The translations under genes were made by a program, and so were the position numbers. A DNA stretch of 64,000 nucleotides from Beroe ovata (Eukaryota; Ctenophora; Nuda; Beroida; Beroidae). The stretch is from positions 361,470 through 425,469 of the forward strand of contig CAMPET010000013.1 in NCBI GenBank assembly GCA_946803715.1. The letters are read 5' to 3'. The notes under the pieces are model-generated. The model ran no database searches, had not been told where the DNA came from, and saw nothing but the letters and a program-made list of their open reading frames with translations. Position 1 is the stretch's first letter; each line of letters starts with the position of its first letter. Positions 40,101-51,850 of the stretch are shown here, in pieces.

Positions 40101-41864
40101 CAGATAATATATTGTGACTGTAGCTCACCCTGCTGCGGCGACTGAGTGACGCCACTCTCCAGTTCTCTGACAGTACTGTTACCATGGTGAATCACGTGCC
40201 TTAGTAACGGACACACTTCCAACTCCGGATCCTTGATCAAGAACCTAACAAAAACCTGATAGATCAAGGGTTAAAATATGCCAATAAACATTGTAATTGT
40301 CAATCGATGAGGGAGACAGAAATTAGGAACATCTTAAGGAACATTATTTAATTTAGGAACATGGACAATTTTAATAAGGATAATGGATTTTAAGGAATGT
40401 TCAAATCCTCATCAGCCGAGGAGTTAGTGATATTGTCACTTGTCAGTGATGTCTCATCACCTGATAATATGATAGGGCTGACTGTAGGTTACTGATGTCT
40501 GATGTTATTTCACTCATCATCTGTGGTAAATCTTGCACTAAATTCATCAGTTCTGACCTGCAATGAGACATTCTCCAAATTCCATGTTGCTAGATGCAAC
40601 GATGAGATACAAGTGGAACAACTGGATACAATCAGATACCAGTGATGATAACGTTGCTATTGACCAGCAGAGACACAATAGTGCTATCGGTCGTATTGAC
40701 AAGTGAGTACCTGACATGATCGCCCGATATTCCGATATCAGCGCACTTCTCCCTGTACTTAACTTGATACTTTGTTATGTTGTTGGAACATTCCGCCTGC
40801 TTCTTCATACTATCCTGTTTCACTTGCGTTGCTCTACAACACAGGGCATTATTAACTCAACATATAATAATTATACCGGAGGAAGGGTGTAATACTCCTT
40901 GTGGTGATTATGCCTTATATGGAAGTGTGTGTGTGTGATCATTAACCAACTATAATGTGCTTGATTGTTGAACAGGAGCGAGGTTTTTTAGTGCTATTTC
41001 CTATATTGAATACAAAACAGACCGATATGTAGAAAAATATCATTTAGGTATACCACGTCACAATATGTACCTTGCTATCTGTTTCTTGAACAGTGGGATA
41101 TCGTACTTCACATTTTGTATGATATGTTTAGCACTATCGGCCAGGAATGTGTTCTCCCTCTCGTATAATTTCACTATACGAGCCCACTTGGCCGTGTACT
41201 CGTGATTGAACTGCCCAATCAGATTCTTACTTCCTGCGAGTATGGGCGTCATAGTGTTCAGAAATAAGTGTTTTCTTATGTGACGCGTTCTTTGGCAAAG
41301 TGCTTCAAGTCTTGATCGATAGTATAGAGAATCATATTCTTGTGAAAAATAGCTCTGCGTGTCAACTAATGTCATCTACGTATCGATACCCTCTGCGTGT
41401 CAACTAATGTCATCTACGTATCGATACCCACCGAAAGGTGACTGTTCCAGAGCAGCCAGTATTCTGACACTGTCGTGGTAGTAGAACGGTGGAGTGACGT
41501 CATCAGTCAGCTCTATCAGCGGACACTCGTCTTCTGATACCTGCAATTATATAGGCACACTGCTCAGTGATATTGTGGAAAATGGGAACGTCTGGAATCG
41601 ACAAATAGTGCCAGTAGAAATTTTGCGGCACCCTGCTGTGTATTCTGGTCAAATATCACGCAACACGTGCATCAATCACAAGTCACGTGCTTAAATCACA
41701 AGTCACGTGCTTCACAGCCAGATCGTCACCTGTTTTAGGAGGTCTCTCAATTCCGTACATTCCTCATTCCAGAGTCTGTTTACAATCGCCCTGTCCACCA
41801 ACCAATCAATGAGTTTCACATCCTTGATATCAATAGGGATCAGCTGGACTTTGTCAGTTTCCAT
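37193..41864 (-). CDS. CDK5RAP3: CDK5RAP3 / C53 (UFM1 ligase adaptor and ER-phagy receptor)
   Basis: CDK5RAP3 works with UFL1-DDRGK1 in UFMylation of stalled ER ribosomes and binds ATG8 and UFM1. Eleven exons give 520 aa (human 506): 41730-41864, 41432-41540, 41071-41233, 40711-40833, 40461-40557, 40129-40255, 38874-38961, 38467-38603, 37756-37968, 37483-37670, 37193-37375. Family blocks are PIDIKDVKLIDWLVDR at the start, ARIVKLYERENTFLAD and YDIPLFKKQIAR, NSTVRELESGV, TRNKIVDELYELSAFLAARRDEL, RHLLLLRNSEKYLDRL, and the end KKYKGRPVRIMGDINTL. A disordered acidic segment holds five IDFG/IDCG motifs at residues 304-336. A second copy of exon 6 sits at 39471-39597. An acceptor just before the ATG suggests a 5' UTR intron. 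Confidence 0.96.
38970..39250. repeat. Tandem GTGAATGTATCAGTGTGTATAGTATCA repeats
   Basis: Intronic tandem array of a unit of about 28 bp with a shorter internal period (TATCAGTG). A second block of the same repeat lies at 39826-39930, just after the single N. Confidence 0.85.
39471..39597 (-). pseudogene. Duplicate of CDK5RAP3 exon 6
   Basis: This is an almost identical second copy of the 127-nt exon at 40129-40255, with the same flanking introns. Its frame and splice sites are intact (VFVRFLIKDP...). Including both copies would add 127 nt and break the frame. The duplicated block runs to 39824, where it is cut by a single N, so I read it as overlapping contig ends. Confidence 0.75.
41353..41428. 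repeat. Two perfect 38-bp tandem units
   Basis: The unit CTCTGCGTGTCAACTAATG... ending ATCGATACC occurs twice in a row at 41353-41390 and 41391-41428, in the CDK5RAP3 intron right beside the exon 2 donor. Confidence 0.9.
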
Positions 41865-42600
41865 GGAGCTACTGCAGATAGAAAACAATTGCAGATGGCA
41901 ATTGCACGTGCTGGTGTCAGGTGTCACTTGTCAGTAGCAGGTGTTCACTGTTCATGACGGATGACAATTATTGCAGGTGTTGGTGACACTGTCACCAATG
42001 ATTTTGGTGACAGGTGTAAAAAACATTGCGCAGGTGCTGAATGGACCGGGATACATACGCAAAAACGATTATCCTAGCGCTTCGAATGGAACAGTAAAAG
42101 ACAGTGTGGAACGATGAATTTTGTAACATTTTCCAATAAAAGAAAAGATATATAGAATGAGCTTAAAATTCAAACAATCAATAAATAGTGAAATAGTATT
42201 ACATTCTGTTATACAATGCTGTCTGTTGACGCAGCCAGTGCTATCAAAAAGAAAGAAATACACTTTGAAATTCAGATAGAAATAGAGAAATTGTTCATAA
42301 ACGTTAAGTCAAGAAATAGTATATAATAAGTAACCAATATCATAACCAGGTAGAACGTGTCATGCCAAGCATGTTCATCAATTCAACACACAGTCTACTG
42401 CACAAAGTGAATGATTGGAAACGATATTATATTTGTCAGGGAAGTAAGCAATCAATTAACATCCAATTCCATGTTCAACTAGCACGCAGGCTATCAAATT
42501 CGATGTGACTCTTAGTGTTTCACCGTGTAACTCTTAGTGTTTGACCGTGGTCTGTGTTAAAGTAGATGCTTATGTAGTCTGGAGTGAGGGTAGGCTACGA

Positions 42601-44766
42601 TTACATGGATTCCTCGTCTTGTTCGTAGCTGGTGACAAGCTTTTTCCCTGGATACAGAACATCGTCTTCACTGTCGGATAGCGCAGCAAATGACGGCGTT
42701 TCTCTGAATTTCCTGCTTGCAGGTTTGTAGTTTTTAGTTTCTAATATGATATCAGTTCTCGTTTCTCAAATTCATCAAAAATTCAATTCTGCATACGGTA
42801 ACGGTTACTGCTCTATAATTCTATAATACTTACATGGCAGTTGCACTGGGTGAGTAAACAAAGGCAAGGGTGAAGAGATAAAAGTTGAAGAGGGAGTAAA
42901 AACAGAGAAACTCAGCGCTGTTATTCCAACGCAAAGTTATTTCTACCACTGTGGAATCGTCAAGGAATGCTCTTCCGAATCTGATGATCACAGCAATCAT
43001 GCTGAAATTATGATAGATATCATGAATTGCCGTCATTTTGATCAATTGCCATCAACAAATTTCCAGAATTGAGACAGCGTTAAACCTGATAATAAGGACT
43101 ATGGCAGTGAGTGCAGTGAGGAACTTCAATCTGACATCGAAGTAGGGCATACTGTGAAGTTCTGAGTAGGCTCTAACCAGCAAATACATGAGATAGAGCG
43201 CATAGATGCCCAAGAGGGTGAAGAAGAACACCTTGATCCCGACAAAGCCTTGTTCATCCTAACGAGAGATATGAATGGTTGAAAACTCGCTTAATATTTG
43301 GAATGGTAGTGTAAGAATCGAATTAATAATTAATTACCTGTGCAATAGAGTAAGTTGGATCAATGGATTGGTAAGCTGCACTCCAACCCAACATGACACA
43401 TCCAATAACCCAGAGCAGCCCAACAAGTAGCAGTTTGGGGAGGTAGAAAGAGAAGAAGTGTCGCTCGGACACTCGTATCCCATGGTAGACACAAAGCCAG
43501 AAGAGGAGAAGTGTGGAGAGAAAAGTTACAGTGAAGCAGGCATCCACCACGCTGGTGAAGGAAGTGTGAACTAGGAGGATCAGGGGGAAGAGTGGGTTGT
43601 CATACAACATCACACTGACGAGCAGGAACACCATCCACTTCTGCTCAATACTCCATTCCTGGGCAATTCCCACTATAAAATAGGATACACTTTATAGCAT
43701 GTTCAGATGCTTGGAGAAGTGAGTCAGGGACGCAAACCTGTACAGAATAAATCCAAAGGGATTTACAGAGCAACACTGAAGCTACAGCTGCGAGCAAGAG
43801 AAAGATGAAACGAAACCAGAGCTCTAGCTCAGTGAATTGGGGATTGTATGTTGTCCAGATAGGCTTGAAGGAGGTTCCATTACCCAGAGCATCAGATATG
43901 TCTATCTAATGAAGGATGATTGAAAATCTTCACATCAGTTTCATTGTAGTCAAAACATTGGGTGGATTTTTAATTACTGATTCAGCTATTCTTTAAGCGA
44001 GTCATGATCATCATGATAAGAAAAGATTGTCTGAAGAATATGAAGTTAACACAAAATTGAACATCTCTTTAAATTATACCTCTACATAGTACTGAGAGTG
44101 CTCTATGGTTCCCAAATGAAGTACAGTAACAGGCTCACACTGATAATGGTAGCACTCTAAGGTGCGGTTATGGGACCTCAAACTTGTATTCAGTGAGGAT
44201 GCAATGTGAGATCCATTGTAGGAGTATAACTGACTTCTCATTGGAACATTGAGGTAGCTAACCTTCTGTTGGGATGTAGATTTTGTCGTCATGGAATCAT
44301 AAATTCATGAATGAGATTTTCAGTTATGCTTATACTTTAAACATCTCAAAACCTCAAGAGATGCTTTCTTAGGTTTTTCTTGATCCAAGAATGGAATAAG
44401 TTGGAGCCAAAGTTGTTGTTGTGAGACTGTTAGTGGTGGACTAAGCATGACAACTTTGGAATCTGATGCCTTCGATGCAACATCAATAGAGATAGTGTCA
44501 ACAACTGATGGTCCCAACCAGCCTGAAAGTTTTTGTTACAATACCTTTGTGCCAGTTTTATACTAGCTTAAGAATTAAGATAAGGAATCTTGTATAATCA
44601 GAAAATCACTGATACTATTGTTTCAATCAAGTAATGCATCGATCATGGAATATTCACCAATTAGTAGAGACAAAATGAATGAGAGAAAGAACATGAAGAA
44701 GAGAAACAAGAACTGCCTCTTTGTGAGAGTATAAAGCCTCATCTGGATATATGAATCTATAGCCAT
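42601..44766 (-). CDS. TMEM181: TMEM181 homologue (multipass membrane protein)
   Basis: TMEM181 is a Golgi/plasma-membrane seven-helix protein related to Wntless and GPR107; its exact role is unclear. Eight exons give 468 aa: 44658-44766, 44353-44522, 44080-44265, 43738-43905, 43338-43658, 43086-43258, 42834-43001, 42601-42712. It starts with one transmembrane helix (residues 20-40), then a luminal domain with N-glycosylation sequons (NGS, NTS, NRT) and four cysteines. The seven-helix block contains EWSIEQKWM, LLLFWLCVYHGIRV, FYLPKLLLVGLLW, PYFDVRLKFLTALT and NNSAEFLCFYSLFNFYLFTLAFVYSPS, very close to the animal family. The tail is acidic (SDSEDDVLYPG). The last acceptor (42713) and a weak donor after exon 2 (GTTTTG) are the least certain borders. 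Confidence 0.94.
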
Positions 44767-44870
44767 GGTCTGAATCTAGAGAAAGGATCACATGAAAAGT
44801 TTGCTGCAAGTGCATCCAAACTATCTCATTATCTCTTCGTGTGCTTCATTAATCATTTACAAAACATTGG

Positions 44871-44985
44871 CTGTCGATTGTAGCCCCTGTCGAGAATTTC
44901 ATTGCGCCCGCACCGCAAATTATTCTCTGACAGCTTTGCATCTCGCCCCAGCTGGGCCTAGCAATAATGAGACAAAGCTTTCGTA
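44871..44985. mobile_element. Foldback MITE family A, degenerate copy 3
   Basis: CTGTCGATTGTAG, CCTGTCGAGAATTTC and GCAAATTATTCTCTGACAG follow in the family A order, but both ends are eroded. The right part (CAGCTGGGCCTAGCA) also matches a second fragment at 10797-10812. Confidence 0.6.
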
Positions 44986-45148
44986 TCATGAGTAATGAAT
45001 ATTGACATTTATGAGATTGTTCGACACACTTTTTTCACGCTATGTATGAACATATGAATAAAACATAGAATATAATTCTTGTCAAAAAAAGTCACTTGTT
45101 CCAATTGAAAGTAAATAGAAATCAATTTGTTATAGTTGTGCAATTTGT

Positions 45149-45257
45149 TTGTCGATCGATGATAAACCCTGTCGAGAATTTCGTTTTGCGCGCGCGCGGC
45201 GCAAACTTATTCTCATACAAATGCAGCGTGCATCAGCGGTTTAGCATCGCCAGACAA
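45149..45257. mobile_element. Foldback MITE family A, copy 4
   Basis: This 109-bp element has arms TTGTCGATCGATGATAAACC and GGTTTAGCATCGCCAGACAA around a GC-rich core. The flanks CAATTTGT (45141-45148) and CAACTTGT (45258-45265) form an 8-bp target duplication with one mismatch. Confidence 0.85.
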
Positions 45258-45364
45258 CAACTTGTAATATTGAACTAACTAGTATCATATTATAATATAT
45301 TATGACTCTTTTATGACTTTAATTAAAGTTTTCGTTGCAATTAATCAACAAGTGCTTATGAAAT

Positions 45365-45482
45365 TTGCCGGATGTTATCTGTCCACTGTTTCTTGAGCGC
45401 GGCCTTCATCTGTTTCGGCCTTCGATGAAGGCGCGCGCGCCGCGCCGCGCGCAAGAAACAGGGGACAGATAACATCCGGCAA
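45365..45482. mobile_element. Foldback MITE family B, complete copy (8-bp TSD)
   Basis: This 118-bp element has perfect 20-bp terminal inverted repeats beginning TTGCCGGATGTTATCTGTCC, extended imperfectly through CTGTTTCTTG. It is flanked by perfect TATGAAAT direct repeats (45357-45364 and 45483-45490). The core is very GC-rich. Confidence 0.92.
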
Positions 45483-46430
45483 TATGAAATATTTGCTTGA
45501 AGGGTTTTTTCCTAACGTTGTTTCAATTGAGCAGGTTGAGCAGGTTGTTTCAATTGAGCAGGTCCGGTTTAAATATTTTAGCCAAAGGCCTTAATACTTA
45601 ATAGTAACAACTTAACAAGGGTATGTGTGATTTGAGATCAAAATTCCTTCCAGAACGGGTAAGGAATTATTGGAACAAATTGCCAGTTTATGTAAGAAAC
45701 TCAAAGAATGTCAACGTGCATTTAAATCTAATTTAGACATTTTCAAGAGTCAAAGTAAAGAATGTTCTGACTGCAACTATTGGGAAGTATCTAAGCTAAT
45801 CATTGATAGGATAGAGGGACCTAATTACTTAATAATAATAATTTAAACTTTTATATTATAGTGGCACATCAACTTAAATTAATGCACAGCTGTACTTGCA
45901 CAGCTGTACTTGAACAACAAGGAAAAGTTTAATATGTATCTTCTAGAAAACCCTTTCATAGCGAAGAAGAAAGATATAAATTTGAATTAACCAAACAATC
46001 TTTTGAATTTTTATGTTTTATTTAAAGCTGTACTTTATTTGACCATAAATAAATAAATAAATAAATAAGAGTATAATGATGCCAGCATCATCACAAATGG
46101 CCCCTCAAAATATCATAAAACCTAACAAATTAAAAGTAATAATTTAGTTAAAGATGTCAGTTAATCCTTCGTCACAAATATGAATAAATTTAAATTACAA
46201 AAATGAAAGTTTAATTTAATAGAGCACGATAACACTACAACTACAACACATCAATTGATATTAATAAACTTCTTCTGCGCTACAAAAGGATTGTCTATAA
46301 GGTTACTGTTATGTTCAATCTTCTTTTCTAAATAGCTGCCACCNCGCGCCTGCGCGAGAAATAGAGATCAGATGTAATTTAATTAACAATCGACAACGGT
46401 ATTTTTCATTCTTTTCAAATGTGTTCCCGC

Positions 46431-46535
46431 TTGTTGATCGATGATAGACCCTGGCCTGGCCCTGTCGAGAATTTCGTTTCGCGCGCGGCCGCGGCGCAAA
46501 CTTATTCTCATCAGCGGTCTGGCATCGCCCGACAA
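46431..46535. mobile_element. Foldback MITE family A, copy 5 (8-bp TSD)
   Basis: This 105-bp element runs from TTGTTGATCGATGATAGACC to GGTCTGGCATCGCCCGACAA. Perfect direct repeats GTTCCCGC flank it (46423-46430 and 46536-46543). It carries a small internal duplication (CCTGGCCTGG). Confidence 0.9.
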
Positions 46536-46868
46536 GTTCCCGCCCGCGCTACGTGAGTGCCCAAATACTTATTACTTATACTCCAGCTCCGCGCGCGCTG
46601 CGCGTCTCCGAGCACCGAGGCTTAGAGGCTAGGTTTCTTTTTACAAATTTTCAGATCACTGAGTAGAATTGGGGTATGCTGCGCGCAACGTGTGCACAAT
46701 CAAATGCCCAACATTCGACACCTAACTTTAAAGGTGAAATTTTTCAGAATGGCTGTGAATAATTCTATTTAGTGTTTTAGAGAATTGAGATGGTTATATA
46801 CCATAATCCTTTTATTTATTGATAATATATTAAGATTACAGAAAGACCAACTGCAACTGGCCAAAAAG

Positions 46869-46978
46869 TTGTAGGATCACTCCCTACCAGGTGTACCCTC
46901 ACTGGTAGGATTTCATCCCTGGCACAACAAGGGTGGAATCTTGATTGCTCAGTGCAGACTGTAGGGAAAGCCCTACAA
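46869..46978. mobile_element. Foldback MITE family C, copy 2 (9-bp TSD)
   Basis: This 110-bp element runs from TTGTAGGATCACTCCCTACC to GTAGGGAAAGCCCTACAA. It is flanked by perfect 9-bp direct repeats GCCAAAAAG (46860-46868 and 46979-46987). Confidence 0.88.
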
Positions 46979-49721
46979 GCCAAAAAGACCTTATACAGTT
47001 ATATGTGCTTCATAAAGACTTAATGTTTGATCTTAAATTAGATTAAGGATGTAATGAAGTATAAACTTTTACCCTAAAGTATCATATTCACTTACTGCAG
47101 TCAGAGTTAAGAATGTTGTGACTTTGAATATTGGAGTTGATTCAATTTATTATATCTAAGATGATAAAATGCATAAGATTAGGTGTAAGACCACTTATGT
47201 CATCTTTGTTCATTCTTATCCTCTTACAGCCATGTGATTCAATCATTAGCACTGACAGAAGGATGGGTAAAGGTAGGTCTTTCTTTCAATACTTTATCAC
47301 AGAACCTGCTGGTATAGAGATTTGTTTTGCCAATTGTTGCTACAGGGTCTATGTGAATGTTGTTACACAGAAATATCAAATTGCTTATGTCTGGCGATTT
47401 GGAATGGTAACACATAATCAAACAAAATAACCATAGGTATGATCATAGGTATGATCTTATAAAAGTTATTCCAGGCAGGTTCATATGAAACAAACATCAT
47501 CCAGATCATTAAAACACTAGTCTGGAGTGGTTCACTCTGTGTCTCATGTACATACACCCTATCATTTGCTGTACCAAATGTCCAACCAAATAGAAGCATA
47601 GACTAGTTATCTTACATACCCTAATTTTAGTTATATACAGCTGATCTAAGTAAAAATGAACCAAAATATGTTTGTGAGAATGGCTGCTAAAGGAGCATAT
47701 ATTCCTATAACAGTACCCTGTTACAGAAATAATGACATTGTTCAACTAGTGGAACTCTGTTACTTGCAACATCACAAATTGCTGTATTCTCTGAGCTAGC
47801 AAAAAACGACCAATGCCTTTACCATCTTTATGTGCTGTTCTAAATGATCTAGTACAATACACTGCTTGAGCATGCCATATTGACCAGTAACGGCTTACTA
47901 CTGATGGTGGAACGTTAGTGACAAATAATAGATATATGCTTAGAAATGTGAAGTGAACCACCATGTCTATTAGTGCATGTATGCAGCATAGTAGATACTA
48001 TCCAGCTATAGGTATTGGTCTTCCAATGTAATATGTATTCAGTATTGCTAGTATTCAGTATTGCTAGTCTACTAATAATGATTGATGAGATAGGTGCAGA
48101 CAGAGGTTTTATACTTTCTTCAACACCGTCTACACTGGGAATTTTTACGTTATGATCCTAGTAGCCAGAGATCACATCATTTTCCATCTGTGCAAACCGA
48201 AGTTCATAGTATACTGGAGGTACCTTGATAATTAAAGTTATGAATTTACAGTAGGCCAAGTAGACTGCAGTTGTTTGGAGTAACTATTTTTCTTACTCAT
48301 CAAATCCCTTGATCCATCCAAGGAGTCTGATTGATCATAAGCCTTATAGTGCCTCATTAAGGTCTGCTGCATGCATCTAAATTGCCTTCTTTGCATCTTG
48401 ATTACTAAGTCTCGCTGAATAAGCATTCTTATTCCCATATAATCATATACTCATAGGTATATGATTTGGGTTTAAGACTGGGTCACGTAACCTCTGAGCC
48501 TTGTGCACATACAACTCTGCCCTACCTAGTTCTGTTTCGTCACTCATGAAGAGTGGAACAATTTGTTGTGGCTGGCATTCCATGATTCAATGTCCTATCT
48601 TGCGTTGTGTGTCACTCCGCTTATACCAATATAATTATACTACCATGGCAATGTCGCATCTGCTAGGTATATGAATGAATTCATCGACCACCGTCTACCA
48701 CCGTCAACCCATATCATTGACATTGTAACCGCATCTTTTGATGAATATAGCTCCAAGAGCTGTATGTGTTCCCATATAGAGTTGTACCATCATTACCTGT
48801 ATGCACTGGTGGAATCGATTTCCGCTAACTCATATTATAAATCATTCTCTGATTGCCCTGCGACTTCAGTATTATCGTATGACAGTTGTTTGATCTGCTA
48901 TTTCAGAAAACAACGACATACATAATATCTGCCTGGATATTATTCCTGAAAGCTGTGTTCAAATTCAGAGCTCAGATATATAATCAAGTCTTGAGTCGGT
49001 AGAATAATTGATTGCCTTTAAACTCTGGGTTGTTCAACGTCAGTCTCTAGTCTTTACTGAGTCCTGAGTCGCCGAGCATGCTTTTTTCTCGGCGGATATG
49101 TGCATAATTACCTTTTTTGTGGAACCCAAGTCATTTACTTAGAGAAAGATGGTAGAAATTCCTAGAAAAAGGGCTCTTAAGAAATCGACTAGTGGCTCTT
49201 CAAGCCATGTATTTCGAACCTTTCTCTGATTCTCTCTGCGCATTCTCTGTCTACCCTGCATTGTCAAATAAAACATACATACGCAGACGCCAGACACAGA
49301 CAGACACAGACACCTAGACATACAGACACACAGACACATACAGACACACAGACACAAAATACACACACACAATTCTAAAACACAGACACAAAAACATCAA
49401 TATACATACAAACACGCATTCAAAAACATATACCACAGTATACACACACAAACATACACATATTGAAACTCACCGAAACACACACACACACACTCTCCTA
49501 AGCAGCTGCGTGTTATACCATATCTGAAACTGTAATCGTTTCGCCGGAAAAATTCAACCAATAATGGTCTCGCCATATATATTTTGTTGGTCTGTCTCTA
49601 TGCTCACACGCACACACACACGCATTCTGAGTCCGTGAAATTCACTCATCAGATCTCAGTGCCCATGTTTATTGTTCTGCGTTTGTTCAGTCATAATCGA
49701 CAATTAATAAACCATTTTCTA

Positions 49722-49929
49722 GAAATTGGTCGTTGAAAAATACATACGACAAAGTGATTTTCAGAAGAGGCTACCCAAAAATCAGGGAGTAATTGCCTCC
49801 GGCTTACGTAAGCTAGATATAAAGAGTAATTCACTGCTCTTCTTACTTTGGCCAATATCATTGGTCCTAGCGGGTACGATGTTTTATAATGCGATTGGCC
49901 GGTTGTACAACCAATTTGACAATCGTTGA
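49722..49929 (+). CDS. Probable terminal exon of a small single-pass membrane protein
   Basis: A good acceptor (CATTTTCTAG) precedes an open frame of about 68 codons that ends at a stop after YNQFDNR. The segment reads VEKYIRQSDFQKRLPKNQGV, then one strong transmembrane helix (SLLFLLWPISLVLAGTMFYNAI) and a short tail. The layout (FQK, N-G-V, one helix, short polar tail) faintly recalls cytochrome c oxidase subunit 7A, but the key P-L-Y-L-K-G block is missing. No upstream exon was found, so both the gene and the family are tentative. Confidence 0.35.
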
Positions 49930-50560
49930 ACCATAAGGGATGAGAATTGCGTTAGAACACCTGCTGCGCGCGTTAGTGCAAAGTGGTTTCAATCAAGCTG
50001 TTTCGATAATACTTCTATGAGGAATGACTGTTTCTGTGCCCAAATCGTTCTAAATATTATTCAAAATATATCCTCAGTTATCGGGAATCGTATTGGCTGA
50101 ATAGCAAACTTTTTGTTCTAATAAGTATGTACCTCTCAGACCCTAGTGTTCCGCCATTGGTCCACATGGGCTTATATTGGTCCATATGGGTTTATATAAA
50201 TAGTCCGTAGTACTTATACATAGCACGGCTTATGACCGCTCATATTGCATAACGTTTACACTACAACACACTATATTATATTCATCCTCAATTTTCGTCA
50301 TTATTCCCGACCAATAAATCAGTGAGAGCCTCCCACACTCTCTATATTCTCGAATATATTGTGTACCCTCAGCGTGACTAGTCTCCTCTTCACGAGGATT
50401 TTGCACGTGCGACGCGCGCACTCTTATTTTACACGATGCGTTAATTAATGATTAGGGAGGTTCCTTCCTTATTTCTCCTCGCACTTATACCACGAGTCGT
50501 TTAAAGCATTCGTACGAGCTAGTCGTAATCACCATTATACTTAGCTCAGCACCCATCATG

Positions 50561-50563
<3 letters not shown>

Positions 50564-50601
<38 letters not shown>

Positions 50602-50639
50602 TGTGTGAGTGAGANNNNNNNNNNNNNNNNNNNNNNNNN

Positions 50640-50678
<39 letters not shown>
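50564..50678. repeat. (TG)n microsatellite with a 25-base N gap
   Basis: A TG dinucleotide run flanks a block of 25 Ns at 50615-50639. The true length of the array is unknown. Confidence 0.95.
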
Positions 50679-50680
<2 letters not shown>

Positions 50681-51481
50681 CACTCTTTTACCAGCCAACC
50701 CAAGTCGCGCTCTCTCTCAGGCTAAGGGAAGAACGTGCTCTGCTATACCTTCCTTTGACATGCTGTATTTTGTGTATTATACTGTGATCTAGATGTTGTT
50801 ATCTGGTTGTAATTGCCGGAACCCCCTCTCTATTATCATCATTAAACACGGTCGCGATGTTCCGAGTTTCATTGTCGCCTGGTCGCCAACAGATTGATCC
50901 AGATTGATCTGTGAATACCGCGGTAGTGTATTTCTCGCTATCACCAACCACTGCGATAGTAGTATAATGTCCAAGGCTATAGTAATTGTACTATAACGCA
51001 TTTATATGAGCTTCAACACTTAACAGCTTACTGCTGCTGTATGCGTGTCTTATAATAGTGAGACCACTGGCCACCATTGACTCTGCTGTATTCTACTCGA
51101 TTAGAATCGTTGTCTGGGTTGTAGGTACTCGGTTTTCTGTCGGGATTCCAATTCCGTGATTTTCTGATGGGCTGCGCCAAATTCATCCCTCATATTCTCT
51201 TACCGTACTCTGTTGCTATACTTTACTAAGACGTAGTACTGTTCTTACTCTCTTGCTAGACACTGACAATATGAGATTGGGTCCGAGTTCATCTCTCCCA
51301 ACCCCTCTTTTGTGATACGTGAATCACATATTCATGCCCTATGTCATTCACTCTAATACTCACATACACGCACTTGAAGTTGTCCATATGTTGTATAATA
51401 TGCAGGATGTTGTTGCATCATATCTCAAGGTCGATATTGTCGTGATGCGGTTGAACGGCGTCAATGTGGTCGTGGACAGTG

Positions 51482-51850
51482 GTTGTCACTGCAGTGGTCG
51501 TTAATACAGTGGTCGTTACTGCAGATGCAGTTACTGCAGTGGACGCTACTGCAGTGGACGCTACTGCAGAGGTCGCTACTGCAGTGGACGCTACTGCAGT
51601 GGACGTTACTGCAGAGGTCGCTACTGCAGTGGCAGTTACTGCAGTGGTCGTTACCGCAGTGACGGTATGCTACTGCAGTGGTCGCTACTGCAGTGGTTGT
51701 TACTGCAGTGGTCGCTACTGCAGTGGTCGTTACTGCAGATGCAGTTACTGCAGTGGACGCTACTGCAGTGGACGTTACTGCAGTGGTCGTTGCTGCAGAT
51801 GCAGTTACTGCAGTGGTCGTTACTGCAGTGGTCGCCACTGCAGTGGTTGT
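51482..51850. repeat. 15-bp minisatellite (ACTGCAGTGGTCGTT unit)
   Basis: About 24 tandem units of ACTGCAGTGGTCGTT occur, with variants GTGGACGCT, GAGGTCGCT and GATGCAGTT. Each unit contains a PstI site (CTGCAG). Because 15 is a multiple of 3, several frames stay open and spell pentapeptide repeats, which I do not regard as a protein. Confidence 0.92.

Larger units (their letters stand above)
44767..49721. other. Repeat-bearing intergenic region, no confident gene
   Basis: Nearly 5 kb follows the TMEM181 start. The left part (44.87-46.98 kb) carries foldback elements, a short ATAA run near 46050 and an N at 46344. At 47.36-47.97 kb minus there are open stretches with hydrophobic runs (for example one ending in FDYVLPFQIARHKQFDISV) that could be exons of an unrecognised membrane protein, but the splice sites do not join cleanly. 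From 49.28 to 49.6 kb there are ACACAGACA-type microsatellites. Confidence 0.4.

Noticed and set aside
39471-40255. Mutually exclusive alternative exon 6 in CDK5RAP3
   Set aside because: The copies are nearly identical in both exon and intron, and the left copy is truncated at an N, so an assembly overlap is the simpler reading.
47363-47964. Possible exons of a membrane protein on the minus strand
   Set aside because: The stretches are hydrophobic and one is preceded by an acceptor, but donors and phases do not join them into a frame and no family is recognised.
50150-51010. Possible solitary LTR around the TATATAAATAG box
   Set aside because: I could not find matching TG...CA ends, a target duplication or retroviral-type internal sequence.
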